DNA of 32,145 nucleotides from Clostridia bacterium (GCA_900766495.1 CAAFVM010000019.1:1-32145); one strand, 5' to 3'; shown: positions 7,683 to 16,951, numbered from the stretch's first letter. Numbers and translations are program-made. The notes: generated by a model not told the origin, from the letters alone.

Positions 7683-10298
7683 TTACAGTTCTATATATTC
7701 GTAATCCGTGAACAGATAGCTCGAATTCTTTTCGGCGTAAAGCGCGATGTAACCGCTTGTGTAACATTCGGCGTCCACGCACGACAAGAACTCCTCGCCG
7801 TTTAAATAAATTGTAATTTTAGTGTTTTCGCAACGAACCGTTACCCTTACCTGCGCGCCGTTATTGAAAGACAGCCCGCCCTGCGGTTTTGCGCCGCCGA
7901 GCTTGACGTCTTCCCTGCCGTAAGAACGTTTGTAAAGGTTTACGAGGTATTTGCCTATGCTTAAATAATATCCGTCGTAGTTGGTTCCAAGCGAAGTGGT
8001 TTTATAATCGGTGTGCGAGAAATCGTTCATTCTGAACAATATGCCGCCCTGCGCTTCCTGCGAAATTATTTTTACGTTTACCGAAAATTCATAGTTCGAA
8101 ACGCCACGGCTACCGGTAAGAACAAGCGTTCTGTCGTCGCTCGTGTTGGTCATAAGCCCCGCGCCCGAGAAAGAAGCTTTGGTGCCTACTTTCTGTTTGA
8201 ACACGGACGAGTTTTTATCGCGAAGCGAATCGGTTACCTGTTCGAGAGTGGTCGCGTTTTTGCTTGTGGAGAAGTTCAAAACGTCAAGCGTGCCGTCGAA
8301 CACCCTTATTTTAAGCGAATGCACTCCTTTTTCAACGTGGAACGAACCCGCGTTTACGTTTACGTAAGATTGATTGCCGAACTCGAGGTCTTCGGGAATT
8401 TCGCTTTTTATTATGGTTTCATTATCGATAATAATTTCGAAAACGCAACCCTTGCTTGCCTTGCCTACCGTAAGGCTTAACGAATAGTCGTCGGTTTCGG
8501 GCGCGTCCACAAGGTATTTAACCCAGTCTTCGGCGTTTAACACCAAAGCGTAAGCTTCGTTTTGCGAAGAATATGCGGCGCTTTCTTTTTCGCCCTGACG
8601 AACGCCGTCGCGTTTGACTTTCGCGCTCGCGATGCTGTAACCGCGGTTTTCGCCTTTTAAATAAGAGGTCGCCGCAAAACTGCCGGTTAAATCTTTAACC
8701 GCTTCGAAATCGGAAGTGCCGAACGCGTCGTTTTTAAACTGCAACGATGTGGCGGTAGTTCCGCTTCCCACGCCGACAAGCCCGCCGCTTACTATTTTTT
8801 CGGAAGTTATTACAAGCATATTGTCGTAATAAATTTGGGCTTTGTGGCTGCCGTTCACTATTTTAACGGTGTGAATAGCGTTTTCGTTGGTGGAAACCGC
8901 AACTTTAGCCGAAGCTATTTTCTGCGATTTTCCGTTTACAACCTGCGAATAGGTAAGCGACGTTCCGTCAACCGAAACCTCGAAGTAATTGTTTTCGTCT
9001 TTGAAGCCCGCAACCGCAGTGCCTTTGCCGTTTGTAAGCGTAAAGTTTATTTCGGCGGTGAACAGAGCCTCGGTTTGCGCCGCGCTCAATTTAAAGCTTT
9101 TATTTTCGCTTAAATTTTCGCCCGTTTCGGAATAATCCGCGGCGGTGGGTTTAATTTTGGAATAGTTGCCCAGCCCGTCGGTAAGAACGTAAGAGCCGTT
9201 TGTAAAATAACGGGTTAAGTTATACTTTCTGGCGCTCGATACCATCGTATTGTCGTAATTAATACGGTTGGCGTTATGGTAAGCGGTGTAAATTCCGTCG
9301 AGGTCGGGACCTATAACGTTACTGCTATGCCCTAAACCGCGATAGTTGCTTACCTGTTTAACCGTGCTTTTGCTCGCATAGCCCAAAGGCGCTTCGTTGT
9401 CGAGCCCGGTTGAAATAAGTGTGGTGTTATACCATTTTGAAGAAAGTTCGGTGAACGGGAAATTGTTTTTAGAATAAGAATAAGCTACTTTATAACCCGC
9501 GCTGTCTACGTGGTTGCCGGTGTAAGTAAGGTAAGTAAAACCGTTACGCTTGAAATACCCGGGTCCCTCCGTCCAACCGTTTAAGTTTGCGTTTTCTATT
9601 TTCTGCGCTTTGCCCAAATTCACCTGCGGATTGCCCGAATCGTCTTCGGGGAAATCTATGGTGTAATAGGTAAGGCAGGAAAGCGCGTCGTTCGCGCTTA
9701 CGAAATAAAGTTGCCCGTCGTCGTGCAGATAAAACGAACCGTCGATGCCCATGCCCAGATTATCGGAAATAAGGGTGAACGGACCGTTTGGGGTCGCGCT
9801 TCTGAAAAAGTAATGCCCCTGCCCGCGGCGGGATTCGCACATATAAAACCAGCCTTTGTAATAAACGACTTCGGGTGCGAACGCTATGTATGTTTCAGAA
9901 GACTGCGAGGTGCTGTTCGGGTCGTATGCCCAGCCGCTCCATTTCCAGTCGACCATATTGTCTGATTCCCAGCAGGGAATTTTGCCCGAATATTTTTTAT
10001 TGCCGTTAAGCGAGGTATATAAGTAATATTTGCCGTTAAACCTGAACACGTACGGGTCGCCTATATCGTAAATATCGCCGTCGCCGTCGTAAAGTTCAAT
10101 ATAGTTGTTATAACGCGCGTAGTCTTGGTCTATTGTAAAAACCTGCTCGCCGTTGTCGGTGGGAACGCGGGTAGACGGGTCGTATTGCCGTTTGGGCGTA
10201 TTGTTGTTACCGCCGCCGCAACCGCATAAAATCATGCTGCCGCAAAGCATAGCCGCGGCAAGCCCGACTATTCGTTTTTTAGGAAATTTGTTTTTCAT
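7683..10298 (-). CDS. GH43-type glycoside hydrolase lipoprotein with accessory sugar-binding domains
   Basis: An 871-residue surface lipoprotein; the signal peptide ends L-C-G-C27. Residues about 60-380 form a five-bladed beta-propeller of the GH43 type (arabinofuranosidase/xylosidase/arabinanase group). D81 in G-D-P-Y is the base, D186 in I-D-G-S the pKa modulator and E244 in T-E-G-P the acid, with H324 in G-L-G-H-S-S near the centre. Residues about 400-530 look like a LamG-type beta-sandwich, about 545-690 like a CBM6-type carbohydrate-binding domain, and about 700-871 like a second LamG/DUF1080-type sandwich. It probably removes arabinose or xylose side groups at the cell surface. The domain calls beyond the propeller are by pattern only. 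It is preceded by a GGGGGA binding site and a hairpin that separates it from the large lipoprotein gene. Confidence 0.88.
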   Translation of the reverse strand: MKNKFPKKRIVGLAAAMLCGSMILCGCGGGNNNTPKRQYDPSTRVPTDNGEQVFTIDQDYARYNNYIELYDGDGDIYDIGDPYVFRFNGKYYLYTSLNGNKKYSGKIPCWESDNMVDWKWSGWAYDPNSTSQSSETYIAFAPEVVYYKGWFYMCESRRGQGHYFFRSATPNGPFTLISDNLGMGIDGSFYLHDDGQLYFVSANDALSCLTYYTIDFPEDDSGNPQVNLGKAQKIENANLNGWTEGPGYFKRNGFTYLTYTGNHVDSAGYKVAYSYSKNNFPFTELSSKWYNTTLISTGLDNEAPLGYASKSTVKQVSNYRGLGHSSNVIGPDLDGIYTAYHNANRINYDNTMVSSARKYNLTRYFTNGSYVLTDGLGNYSKIKPTAADYSETGENLSENKSFKLSAAQTEALFTAEINFTLTNGKGTAVAGFKDENNYFEVSVDGTSLTYSQVVNGKSQKIASAKVAVSTNENAIHTVKIVNGSHKAQIYYDNMLVITSEKIVSGGLVGVGSGTTATSLQFKNDAFGTSDFEAVKDLTGSFAATSYLKGENRGYSIASAKVKRDGVRQGEKESAAYSSQNEAYALVLNAEDWVKYLVDAPETDDYSLSLTVGKASKGCVFEIIIDNETIIKSEIPEDLEFGNQSYVNVNAGSFHVEKGVHSLKIRVFDGTLDVLNFSTSKNATTLEQVTDSLRDKNSSVFKQKVGTKASFSGAGLMTNTSDDRTLVLTGSRGVSNYEFSVNVKIISQEAQGGILFRMNDFSHTDYKTTSLGTNYDGYYLSIGKYLVNLYKRSYGREDVKLGGAKPQGGLSFNNGAQVRVTVRCENTKITIYLNGEEFLSCVDAECYTSGYIALYAEKNSSYLFTDYEYIEL

Positions 10299-10337
10299 TT
10301 ATGTTCCCCCGTTTATGGTTTAGTTATATAAAATTTT

Positions 10338-10387
10338 GGCAAAAGTCGCCGTATAAGCCGATTAACCCAACTTTCGGCGACTTTGCC
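10338..10387 (-). terminator. Long-stem hairpin between the large lipoprotein gene and the GH43-type gene
   Basis: AAAGTCGCCG and CGGCGACTTT pair over 10 bases, extended by GGCAAA/TTTGCC with a one-base offset, around a loop of about 23 bases. On the minus strand the 3' flank is AAAATTTTATA, a poor T tract, so it is at best a partial terminator or processing site, 25 bases after the upstream stop codon. The loop contains a copy of the short dispersed repeat. Confidence 0.5.
10341..10366 (+). repeat. Short dispersed repeat (AAAAGTCG ... TATAAGCCGATTAAC), copy 2
   Basis: Copy of the 26-base motif inside the hairpin at 10338-10387; it supplies one arm of the stem and part of the loop. Confidence 0.5.
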
Positions 10388-10411
10388 TTTTTTATTTTAT
10401 TGTTACTGCCG

Positions 10412-13400
10412 TTATTCGGTTATAGCTTCGCCGTTTGCGTTGCAAAGTCCGCAAGACACGATGCCGCAATCGGTAGTGCCGTTAGCCCCCTTGTCGTCTA
10501 TCTGACCTACAATCGAAGCAACCGAACCGTTACTGACACCGCCGGAAGTTTTATTTCCGTAAATCGTAAGTTCGCTAGCCGCTTTACCGTTGATAAGCGC
10601 GGTTTCGAGGCAGTAGCTGTTTTCGATTCTTACTCTGGTTGCACCCGCAATGCCGCCCACTTGAGCAGAACCCGTAACGTTACCGAAGTTTTTGCAGTTT
10701 ATGACATATGACCCCTCGGCTTTTCTGGGAAGACCCGCTATACCGCCGATAAACGTTCCCTTTGAGTTGATAGTACCATAGTTTTCGCAAGAATCTATAA
10801 TTACCACTACTGCTCCACTCGAACCGAGTATGCCTGCGGTGAAATTAGTTGTATTTGTTACCTCTGCATAGTTCTTGCAGTTTCTTATTGTAGTTGCAAT
10901 AGTCGCGCTTCCTACAATTGCAGCAACGTTTGCAGCACCACCAGATATAGAACCTTTTACGGTTATGTTTTCAACCGTGCAAGCGGTACCTTTCGTTACG
11001 CTGATAAGTCCACCGACTGCCGCAGATTTTTGAATTTTAACGCTTAAAGTAAGGTTTTTAACGGTAGCGCCCGAAGCGTATTCTATAAACGCGTCGGTAA
11101 CGTTTTCAATAGCGAAATTCTTACCGTCGAATATACCCGAGAACACTTTATCGGAAGTTTTACCTATAGACGTCCAAGTTTTAAAGTTCATATTGACGTT
11201 TTTGGTAAGAACTATATATTTGCCGCTGTAATTGTTGCCGCCGTTTACGCTTGAAGCAAGGTAAGCAAGGTCGGCGCCGCTGCTTATAAGGTAAGGAGCC
11301 TCTTCGGTGCCCTCGCCCGAAAGCGATTCGCTTACGGTTTCGCCGTCCCAACCGAAGCTTGCGGTAAGGGTTATTGCGGTTACGTCGGCAGCGAAAACGG
11401 TGGTTTCGTCAACAAGCTTGCCGTCTGCGGTAAGCCAGCCGCCGAACGCTTCGCCTGCCACCGATGCGGTAGCGGTGGGCAGCGTTCCTATAGCGGTGCC
11501 TGCATCAATCGATTTAGTGGATTCGCCGCTTATGGTGCCGCCCTCTGCGGTAAATGTTATTACGGTTTGGATCACCCATTTTGCGTTGAGTTCTACAACC
11601 GAAGCTTCAAAAGTGCTTTTTTCGGTTATTTTGTTGCCGTCAACGTCGTACCAACCGTCGAAACGGTAGCCCGCTTTTGCCGCGGGAACGGGAAGAGTGC
11701 CTATTTCGTCGCCTACGTTAAGTTCTTTGCTGTCAACTAAAGCGCCGTCGGAATTAAATTTAACGGTGGATTTCTGTGCCTGTTGTTCCCAGTGAGCTTT
11801 AATTTCAACGTCGGCTTCGTAAACGTCGTCCGCGGTAACGCGGGTATCGCCGTTGAACCAGCCGAGGAAAGTGTAACCCTCTTTGGCGGGAACGCCCAAA
11901 GCGTCGGCGGCAAGTTTTCCGCCTTTATCGAGCGTTATGGTTGTTTCTCCGTTATATTCGCCGCCGTCGGCGTTAACGGTTACGGTTACCTGTTCAACGT
12001 ATCTTGCAACAAGCTCAACGGTGTGAGCGGGTCCGTGGAATACGGTGGTATCGGTAATAGCTACGTAAGAAACAGTCTGCTCTTCGCCTTCGCCCGAAAC
12101 TACTTTAAGTTTCCAACCGATGAATCTGTAACCCTCTTTTGCGGGAACGGGCAACTGATTGAGCACGGTGGTTTCGGCAATTAACTCTACGGGAGAGGTA
12201 ACGCCTTCGGGCAAGGTGCCGCCGTCGGTATTAAGTTCGGCGGTGATTTTTACGGTTATGGGTTTGCCGTCGGCGTCGCAAAGTCCGCCTGCGGTTCTCA
12301 TTGCGGCAGCGGTTTCAAGTCTGCCTGCGATCGCGCCGATAAACGTGTTGGCTTCGCCGTCGAGAACGAGGTCGATAGCGGCAGAACCGTTTATTTTAGC
12401 GGTAGAAAGAGTATAGCTGTTTTCAATTCTGTCACGGCTGCCGCCGACTATACCGCCGACCTGAATGGCACCGCTTATATCGCCGTAGTTATAGCAACCC
12501 GAAACTTTATAGTTCTTGTTGCCGCTTACTACCCTTAAAAGACCTATTATGCCGCCGCCGAAAGTGGAGGTGGTGGATACTTTGCCGTAGTTGGAGCAAT
12601 TTATTACAAGCGTTTCAAGACCTGCCGCGGTAGCTCCGATTATGCCGCCCGCCGCGCCTACGTCGCCGGGTTTAGCCATGGTAACGGTTATTTCGGCATA
12701 GTTTACGCAGTTTTTAACAACAACGTTACCGTCGCCCGTTTTTACGGTATCGCCGGCTATGCCGCCTACGTCCGAGCCGCCGCCGCTTACCGAACCTTTT
12801 ACGGTTACGTTTTCAACGGTGGTGCCGGTCTGCAACTGACCTGCGAGCAAGCCGTTAACGCCTCTTGTTCCTACAACGGTTCCCTCTATAGTAAGGTTTT
12901 TAACGGTTGCGCCTTTCAAAATAGCGAACATACCGAGGTAAACGTCGCCCTCGAGCGTCATATTGCTTATGGTTTTGCCGTTGCCGTCGAACACGCCCGA
13001 GAAGACTTTGGTTCTGCTACCTATTTGAGTGAACGCGCCGTTTAAAACGATGTCGTTTTCGAGTTTAAGGTAATAACCCGCAAGAGTCTCGCCCGCGTTT
13101 ACAAATTCGGCAAATTTATTAAGGTCTGCCTCGGTTTTAACGAGGAACGGATTTTCTTCGGTTCCGTCGCCCTCGAGGAATTGCTTTTTAGAAGCTTTTG
13201 CATATACGGTAAGCACGGGTTCTTCGGTATCCGCGCCGGTAATGTCTGCCTTTTCGGCATCGATATTATCGAAGTCCACAACGTTTATGCATTCGGCTTC
13301 GTAATACCAGTTGCCGTCGAATTCCGTCATTGCATAGGTAAGTTCGGGAAGTTTGATTTCGTTGCCCTCGTACCAACCGGTTACGTCTTTAGGCGTATAA

Positions 13401-14914
13401 CCTTCAATGCCGGTATTGAATTTAACCGTGTATGGTTTTGCGCCCGTCCTTCTCCATTGAGCAACCGCTTCGATATTAAACATATCGGCAGAAACTATTG
13501 TTTCGGCGGTAAGGGCTTTCTTCGCGCCGGTTATATAGTCGGTATAATACCAGCCCGCAAAATCGAAGCCCTCGCGGGTGGCAACGGGAAGAGTTCCCAT
13601 CGCTTTGCCGTATTCGAAAGATTTGCTTTCTATGGCTTCGCCGCCCTTTTCGGCATAGAACTTAACGTTTAATTCGCTTGCCTTTTTAACGGTGATGTTG
13701 CTGTATTTTACGCCTTTGGTTTTAGCGCGCAAGCCTACTATGTTGCCGGTGTGCTTTGTAGAGAACTTGTTCGCCGCGTTGCTTATTTCGCTGTAACGAA
13801 CGGCTACCTCGCCGGTGGTTAAGCAAATGTATTCTATTCCGTCAATACCTATATAATAGCTTATCGTGGTAACTCCGTCTACGGTGCGCTCAACTCTTCT
13901 GTAAGTAAGCGTGAACGTAGCTTCTTCGTTGCTTTCCTGATAAGCAAGCATTTTCTTTTCGTAAGGCGTGTCTTTCAAAAGGTCGCCGCCTAATCTGTAA
14001 CGAGCTATAAGCTGCGCGTCTACCGAGCCGTTCGGAGTATCTACGTCGCCCCAGAATTCTATAGCGCCGTTCGCTTTGGTAGGCGCCGAAATAAACATGG
14101 TTACGTAAGGCGCGCCTATAAACGTGGTGCCTTTTTCATCGAACGCCGTAGCCGAGAATACGGGACCGCAGTCGTCGGTGTAGGTCGACCAGTCGGCGGG
14201 AAGCGTCATATCTACCGAGTAAATCTCGCCATCGTTAAGCGTATAGTCGCTGAAACGGGTTTGAGTTACTTTGCCGTCGGTCGAGGTGGGGATATAATAT
14301 CCGTCGTCGGTGAGTTCGAAACGAGTGTTAACGCCCGTATCGTAAACGGCGAACAAATAAATATCTACCGCGTCGATGGTGAACGTTTCGCTAACCTCTG
14401 CGTTGGTATTTAAAAACGCCCAGTAGAGGAATTTGCAGGTGGCGGTGCCTACCACTCTGTCTTGGGGAACAGGCAACTCGTCTGCGTTTATCGTGGTGCC
14501 GTATGCGTATTCGAGAGGCTCTATAGTCTGCGCCGTTTTTGTATCGAAATAAATTTTATGCAAATTACTCCAACCCGCATAAAGCGTTATGGTGCCGTTT
14601 TTCGCATAAGACGTGTCTATTTTAACGGTTGCTTTTTTAGTGCATTCCGCGTCGTAGAACCAACCCGTGAACCAATAACCATACATTTTCGGGTCGCTTC
14701 CGATGCTGGGAGTGGGCAAATAAAATGTTTTGTTGCCGCCCACGGTATAAGTGCCGTTTTTAACCGCGGCGCCGCCCTGAGAATCGTAAACTATCGTGTA
14801 ACTGTTGTCGCTGTTGTTTCCGCCGCAACCGCTTATAAACAGCGCGGAAGATACCAACAACGCACAGACGAGCGCTATTATGACTATCGCCCTTGATGAT
14901 TGCCTTTTTATCAT
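10412..14914 (-). CDS. Giant surface lipoprotein with InlB-type (Listeria-Bacteroides) and GLUG repeats
   Basis: A 1500-residue lipoprotein with signal peptide and lipobox I-S-G-C30. Two InlB-like repeats (about 38-190; G-Y-W-F-T-G-W-F-Y pattern) are followed by a LamG-like sandwich (about 195-415) and two more InlB-like repeats. Next comes a GLUG block opening with G-D-G-T-E-E-N-P-F and carrying repeats of the V-G-G-I-A-G type. After several further InlB-like repeats, a second GLUG block opens with G-E-G-T-E-E-A-P-Y. Each GLUG block ends in a similar G-L-C-(D/N)-A-(D/N)-G motif, the second one at the protein C-terminus, which points to internal duplication of an InlB-plus-GLUG unit. No enzyme motif or LPXTG anchor is present. 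As the first gene of the glycan operon it is likely a surface glycan-binding or adhesion protein (inference). AGGAGGG lies 5 bases before the start. Confidence 0.88.
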   Translation of the reverse strand: MIKRQSSRAIVIIALVCALLVSSALFISGCGGNNSDNSYTIVYDSQGGAAVKNGTYTVGGNKTFYLPTPSIGSDPKMYGYWFTGWFYDAECTKKATVKIDTSYAKNGTITLYAGWSNLHKIYFDTKTAQTIEPLEYAYGTTINADELPVPQDRVVGTATCKFLYWAFLNTNAEVSETFTIDAVDIYLFAVYDTGVNTRFELTDDGYYIPTSTDGKVTQTRFSDYTLNDGEIYSVDMTLPADWSTYTDDCGPVFSATAFDEKGTTFIGAPYVTMFISAPTKANGAIEFWGDVDTPNGSVDAQLIARYRLGGDLLKDTPYEKKMLAYQESNEEATFTLTYRRVERTVDGVTTISYYIGIDGIEYICLTTGEVAVRYSEISNAANKFSTKHTGNIVGLRAKTKGVKYSNITVKKASELNVKFYAEKGGEAIESKSFEYGKAMGTLPVATREGFDFAGWYYTDYITGAKKALTAETIVSADMFNIEAVAQWRRTGAKPYTVKFNTGIEGYTPKDVTGWYEGNEIKLPELTYAMTEFDGNWYYEAECINVVDFDNIDAEKADITGADTEEPVLTVYAKASKKQFLEGDGTEENPFLVKTEADLNKFAEFVNAGETLAGYYLKLENDIVLNGAFTQIGSRTKVFSGVFDGNGKTISNMTLEGDVYLGMFAILKGATVKNLTIEGTVVGTRGVNGLLAGQLQTGTTVENVTVKGSVSGGGSDVGGIAGDTVKTGDGNVVVKNCVNYAEITVTMAKPGDVGAAGGIIGATAAGLETLVINCSNYGKVSTTSTFGGGIIGLLRVVSGNKNYKVSGCYNYGDISGAIQVGGIVGGSRDRIENSYTLSTAKINGSAAIDLVLDGEANTFIGAIAGRLETAAAMRTAGGLCDADGKPITVKITAELNTDGGTLPEGVTSPVELIAETTVLNQLPVPAKEGYRFIGWKLKVVSGEGEEQTVSYVAITDTTVFHGPAHTVELVARYVEQVTVTVNADGGEYNGETTITLDKGGKLAADALGVPAKEGYTFLGWFNGDTRVTADDVYEADVEIKAHWEQQAQKSTVKFNSDGALVDSKELNVGDEIGTLPVPAAKAGYRFDGWYDVDGNKITEKSTFEASVVELNAKWVIQTVITFTAEGGTISGESTKSIDAGTAIGTLPTATASVAGEAFGGWLTADGKLVDETTVFAADVTAITLTASFGWDGETVSESLSGEGTEEAPYLISSGADLAYLASSVNGGNNYSGKYIVLTKNVNMNFKTWTSIGKTSDKVFSGIFDGKNFAIENVTDAFIEYASGATVKNLTLSVKIQKSAAVGGLISVTKGTACTVENITVKGSISGGAANVAAIVGSATIATTIRNCKNYAEVTNTTNFTAGILGSSGAVVVIIDSCENYGTINSKGTFIGGIAGLPRKAEGSYVINCKNFGNVTGSAQVGGIAGATRVRIENSYCLETALINGKAASELTIYGNKTSGGVSNGSVASIVGQIDDKGANGTTDCGIVSCGLCNANGEAITE

Positions 14915-15280
14915 ATTCCCTCCTGGTTTTTTCAGCCGAATTTTTTCGCTTTTTTGCTTTGCGTTTTTGCTTTTCGTTCTCGCTTATCAATCGCCGCACT
15001 TGCTTTTTTCAAGCGGTTTATACGGCGTTTTTTAGCGTTTTTTCAGCGTTTATCGCCGCGCAGGCAAAAGCGACACTTCGACCTTTTCTCGAGCGTATTA
15101 TATCACGCAAGCGGTGCGTTTACAAGACAAAATTTTTTGCTATTTCTGCATAAAAAATAGTACCCGCTACCTTATCGCCCGATAAAAAACCGACCGAACG
15201 GCACTCCCCGCCGAAAACTTTAAAAAACGAACGTTTCGAGAAGTTGTTGTTTTTTATTAAAACCTTTTTTCGGGCGGTAA
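14915..15280. other. Intergenic region between oxidoreductase and polysaccharide operon
   Basis: About 366 bases. It holds the promoter at 15097-15125, a long AT-rich leader and the ribosome binding site of the large lipoprotein. Between 15126 and 15280 I see no gene and no convincing terminator for the oxidoreductase, only short imperfect hairpins. Confidence 0.5.
15097..15125 (-). promoter_or_regulatory. Sigma-A promoter of the polysaccharide utilisation operon, with overlapping dyad
   Basis: On the minus strand TTGTAA, a 17-base spacer, then TATAAT. The predicted start of transcription is near 15090, giving a leader of about 175 bases before the large lipoprotein gene. The spacer contains the inverted repeat ACGCA-N5-TGCGT (15105-15119), well placed for a repressor, perhaps of the LacI type. 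The -10 match is perfect and the -35 is partial. Confidence 0.6.
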
Positions 15281-16288
15281 TTAAACGTCTTCTATTTCTG
15301 CGGCGAGCGCAGCGTCGATTGCTCCCTCGCACGCGGGGTAAAGCGCTTCGCCTTTGTCGTAAAGTTCGGTTGCCAGTTTAAGCCACAACGCCATCGCTAT
15401 TTCTTCTTCGCTGAAACGGCAGCCGGTAAACGGATTTTCGAACAGAACCTCGCCGTCGCAAACTATTTTGTCAAGTTCGGGCGCGTGCAGGCTGCAATCG
15501 GTTCCGCTGTATACGGGCATAAGCTCGAAAGGAATTTCGCTTTGGTCTTTCAACCTGTAACCTTTATCGCAAAAAATTTCGCCCGCCGTGCCTTTAACCG
15601 CAAAACGCTCGCTTCTTATAAGCGAAAAATACTGCGCGTGCGAAAAATCGTAAATCGCGCGGCGGTCGCCAAAATCGAGCAAAGCCATTACCCTTTGGTG
15701 CTCTTTAAGCTCGGGCGTTTTTTTGCCGTTTCTGCCGTCGCTTTCGTAGTATTCGTCGTTTATTACCGTTTTAGTTATTTCGGGCAAATTTTTTTGCGTT
15801 TGCAAAAACGCGCGGATAAGCGCCGCCGCGTGGTATGAATGACAGCACGAAACCTCTACCGTGTGAACCTTGCCGAAATATCCCTTTTCCACAAGTTTTT
15901 TAATTGCAATATAGCGCGGGCGCAGCGGATATTGTTCGGTTATTTGAAATTCTTTGCCTATGTATTGTTTTAGCTTTTCGCGCTCGCTTAATGTAAAGCC
16001 TGCGGGAGTTTCGCAAAACACCGAGTAACCGCGCGCAAGCAAACTTTCTGCAATGCTTACGTTGCTCGCCTTGTTTACGCAAAGCAGAACGTGGTCTGCG
16101 CTTCCTATTTGTTCTATATCGGCTACCACTCGCGCGTGCGGGTACATTCTTTTTATTTGCTCGGCTTTTTCGGCGTTGCGGCAAACCACTGTTTTTAAAG
16201 TTACGCCCGGCATTACGTTTATTATGTTAAACCAGGTAAACGCCCTCCACCCCGAGCCTACCACGGCTATGCTTTTGTTTGTTTGCAT
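15281..16288 (-). CDS. Gfo/Idh/MocA family oxidoreductase with altered EKP motif
   Basis: A 335-residue NAD(P)-dependent dehydrogenase-like protein. The N-terminal Rossmann fold has A-V-V-G-S-G-W-R (residues 8-15). The segment that normally reads E-K-P, where Lys helps catalysis, here reads C-E-T-P-A-G (E93-T94-P95), so the usual Lys is missing. A C-terminal alpha/beta domain follows. The family oxidises or epimerises sugars, inositols and sugar acids; the substrate is unknown and this copy may have an altered chemistry. The start at 16288 is supported by AAAGGGAAA just upstream and by a promoter at 16376-16404, which lies inside any longer reading frame. It could supply sugar interconversion for the neighbouring glycan operon, but it has its own promoter. 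Confidence 0.82.
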   Translation of the reverse strand: MQTNKSIAVVGSGWRAFTWFNIINVMPGVTLKTVVCRNAEKAEQIKRMYPHARVVADIEQIGSADHVLLCVNKASNVSIAESLLARGYSVFCETPAGFTLSEREKLKQYIGKEFQITEQYPLRPRYIAIKKLVEKGYFGKVHTVEVSCCHSYHAAALIRAFLQTQKNLPEITKTVINDEYYESDGRNGKKTPELKEHQRVMALLDFGDRRAIYDFSHAQYFSLIRSERFAVKGTAGEIFCDKGYRLKDQSEIPFELMPVYSGTDCSLHAPELDKIVCDGEVLFENPFTGCRFSEEEIAMALWLKLATELYDKGEALYPACEGAIDAALAAEIEDV

Positions 16289-16375
16289 TTTGCTTTTCCC
16301 TTTTTGTTTTCCTATAAAACTCCGCCGCGCCGATTTTTTTAGTTTTGTCCGCGCGGTTCGGCTTTTGACTGTTGT

Positions 16376-16404
16376 ATTATAACAGAGGAATACCGCTCTG
16401 TCAA
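16376..16404 (-). promoter_or_regulatory. Perfect consensus sigma-A promoter of the Gfo/Idh/MocA gene
   Basis: TTGACA, 17 bases, TATAAT on the minus strand, matching all twelve consensus positions. The predicted transcription start is near 16369, about 80 bases before the chosen start codon. Confidence 0.85.
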
Positions 16405-16460
16405 GACCGAATTTTTGTTTTATTTTACACAAAAAAATCATCTTTTTGTACTTTTCTTCT

Positions 16461-16507
16461 TCCCCGCGATTTTTTCTAATTCCCCGCGCTTTTTCTAATT
16501 CCCCGCG
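16461..16507. repeat. Small tandem repeat (TTTCTAATTCCCCGCG unit)
   Basis: CCCCGCG occurs at 16462, 16482 and 16501, the last two copies preceded by TTTTTCTAATT or TTTTCTAATT. The period is 19-20 bases. It lies about 60 bases upstream of the oxidoreductase -35 box. Confidence 0.6.
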
Positions 16508-16568
16508 GCAAAGTGTTACTGTTGTTTAAGCGTTGCGCCGCGAGGGTTGGGTTTTTTCACTCACACCC

Positions 16569-16608
16569 TGTCATTCCGAGCGTAGCCGAGGAATCTCGTG
16601 GAAACGAA
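16569..16608 (+). repeat. Interspersed repeat R1, copy 1 (CATTCCGAGCG ... CCGAGGAATCTCG)
   Basis: A 40-base repeat, identical at 16979-17018 and found inverted with one base change at 29164-29203. It has imperfect dyad symmetry (ATTCC ... GGAAT). Confidence 0.9.
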
Positions 16609-16841
16609 TACGGAAGACTATTCTTCCCGCCTTGCTCTCTCCAATGTGGCGGAGAGAGGTGGCGCGCCAGCGCCGGAGAGAGGATTGTTGCTTGATTATT
16701 TGTAAAAGCTTTTTAATAAGGATAAACGCAAATTATAAAACTTCAATCCTCTATCGTCACTCGGCTGTTGCCTCGTGCCACTTTCCCCGCCTCTTGGGGA
16801 AAGCAAGACCATATTATCAAGTAATGCCGTCACCTAAGCAA

Positions 16842-16884
16842 CGCTTCCGCGAGATGTTTCGACAAGCTCAACATGACAGAAAAC
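16842..16884 (+). repeat. Interspersed repeat module R3, copy 1
   Basis: Begins CGCTTCCGCGAGATG and ends GCTCAACATGACAGAAAAC. The reverse complement of 29411-29462 has the same two ends around a different, longer middle. Confidence 0.7.
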
Positions 16885-16926
16885 AAAGTAAGCGAGTGAA
16901 AAAACAAACTTTTACAATTGTTTCCT

Positions 16927-16951
16927 GTAGGGGCGACCAGTGGTCGCCCGC
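16927..16951 (+). repeat. Interspersed repeat R2, copy 1 (palindromic GGGCGACCAGTGGTCGCCC)
   Basis: A 25-base repeat whose core is a nearly perfect palindrome (GGGCGACCA / TGGTCGCCC). It recurs inverted at 29274-29298 with one base change. Confidence 0.85.
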
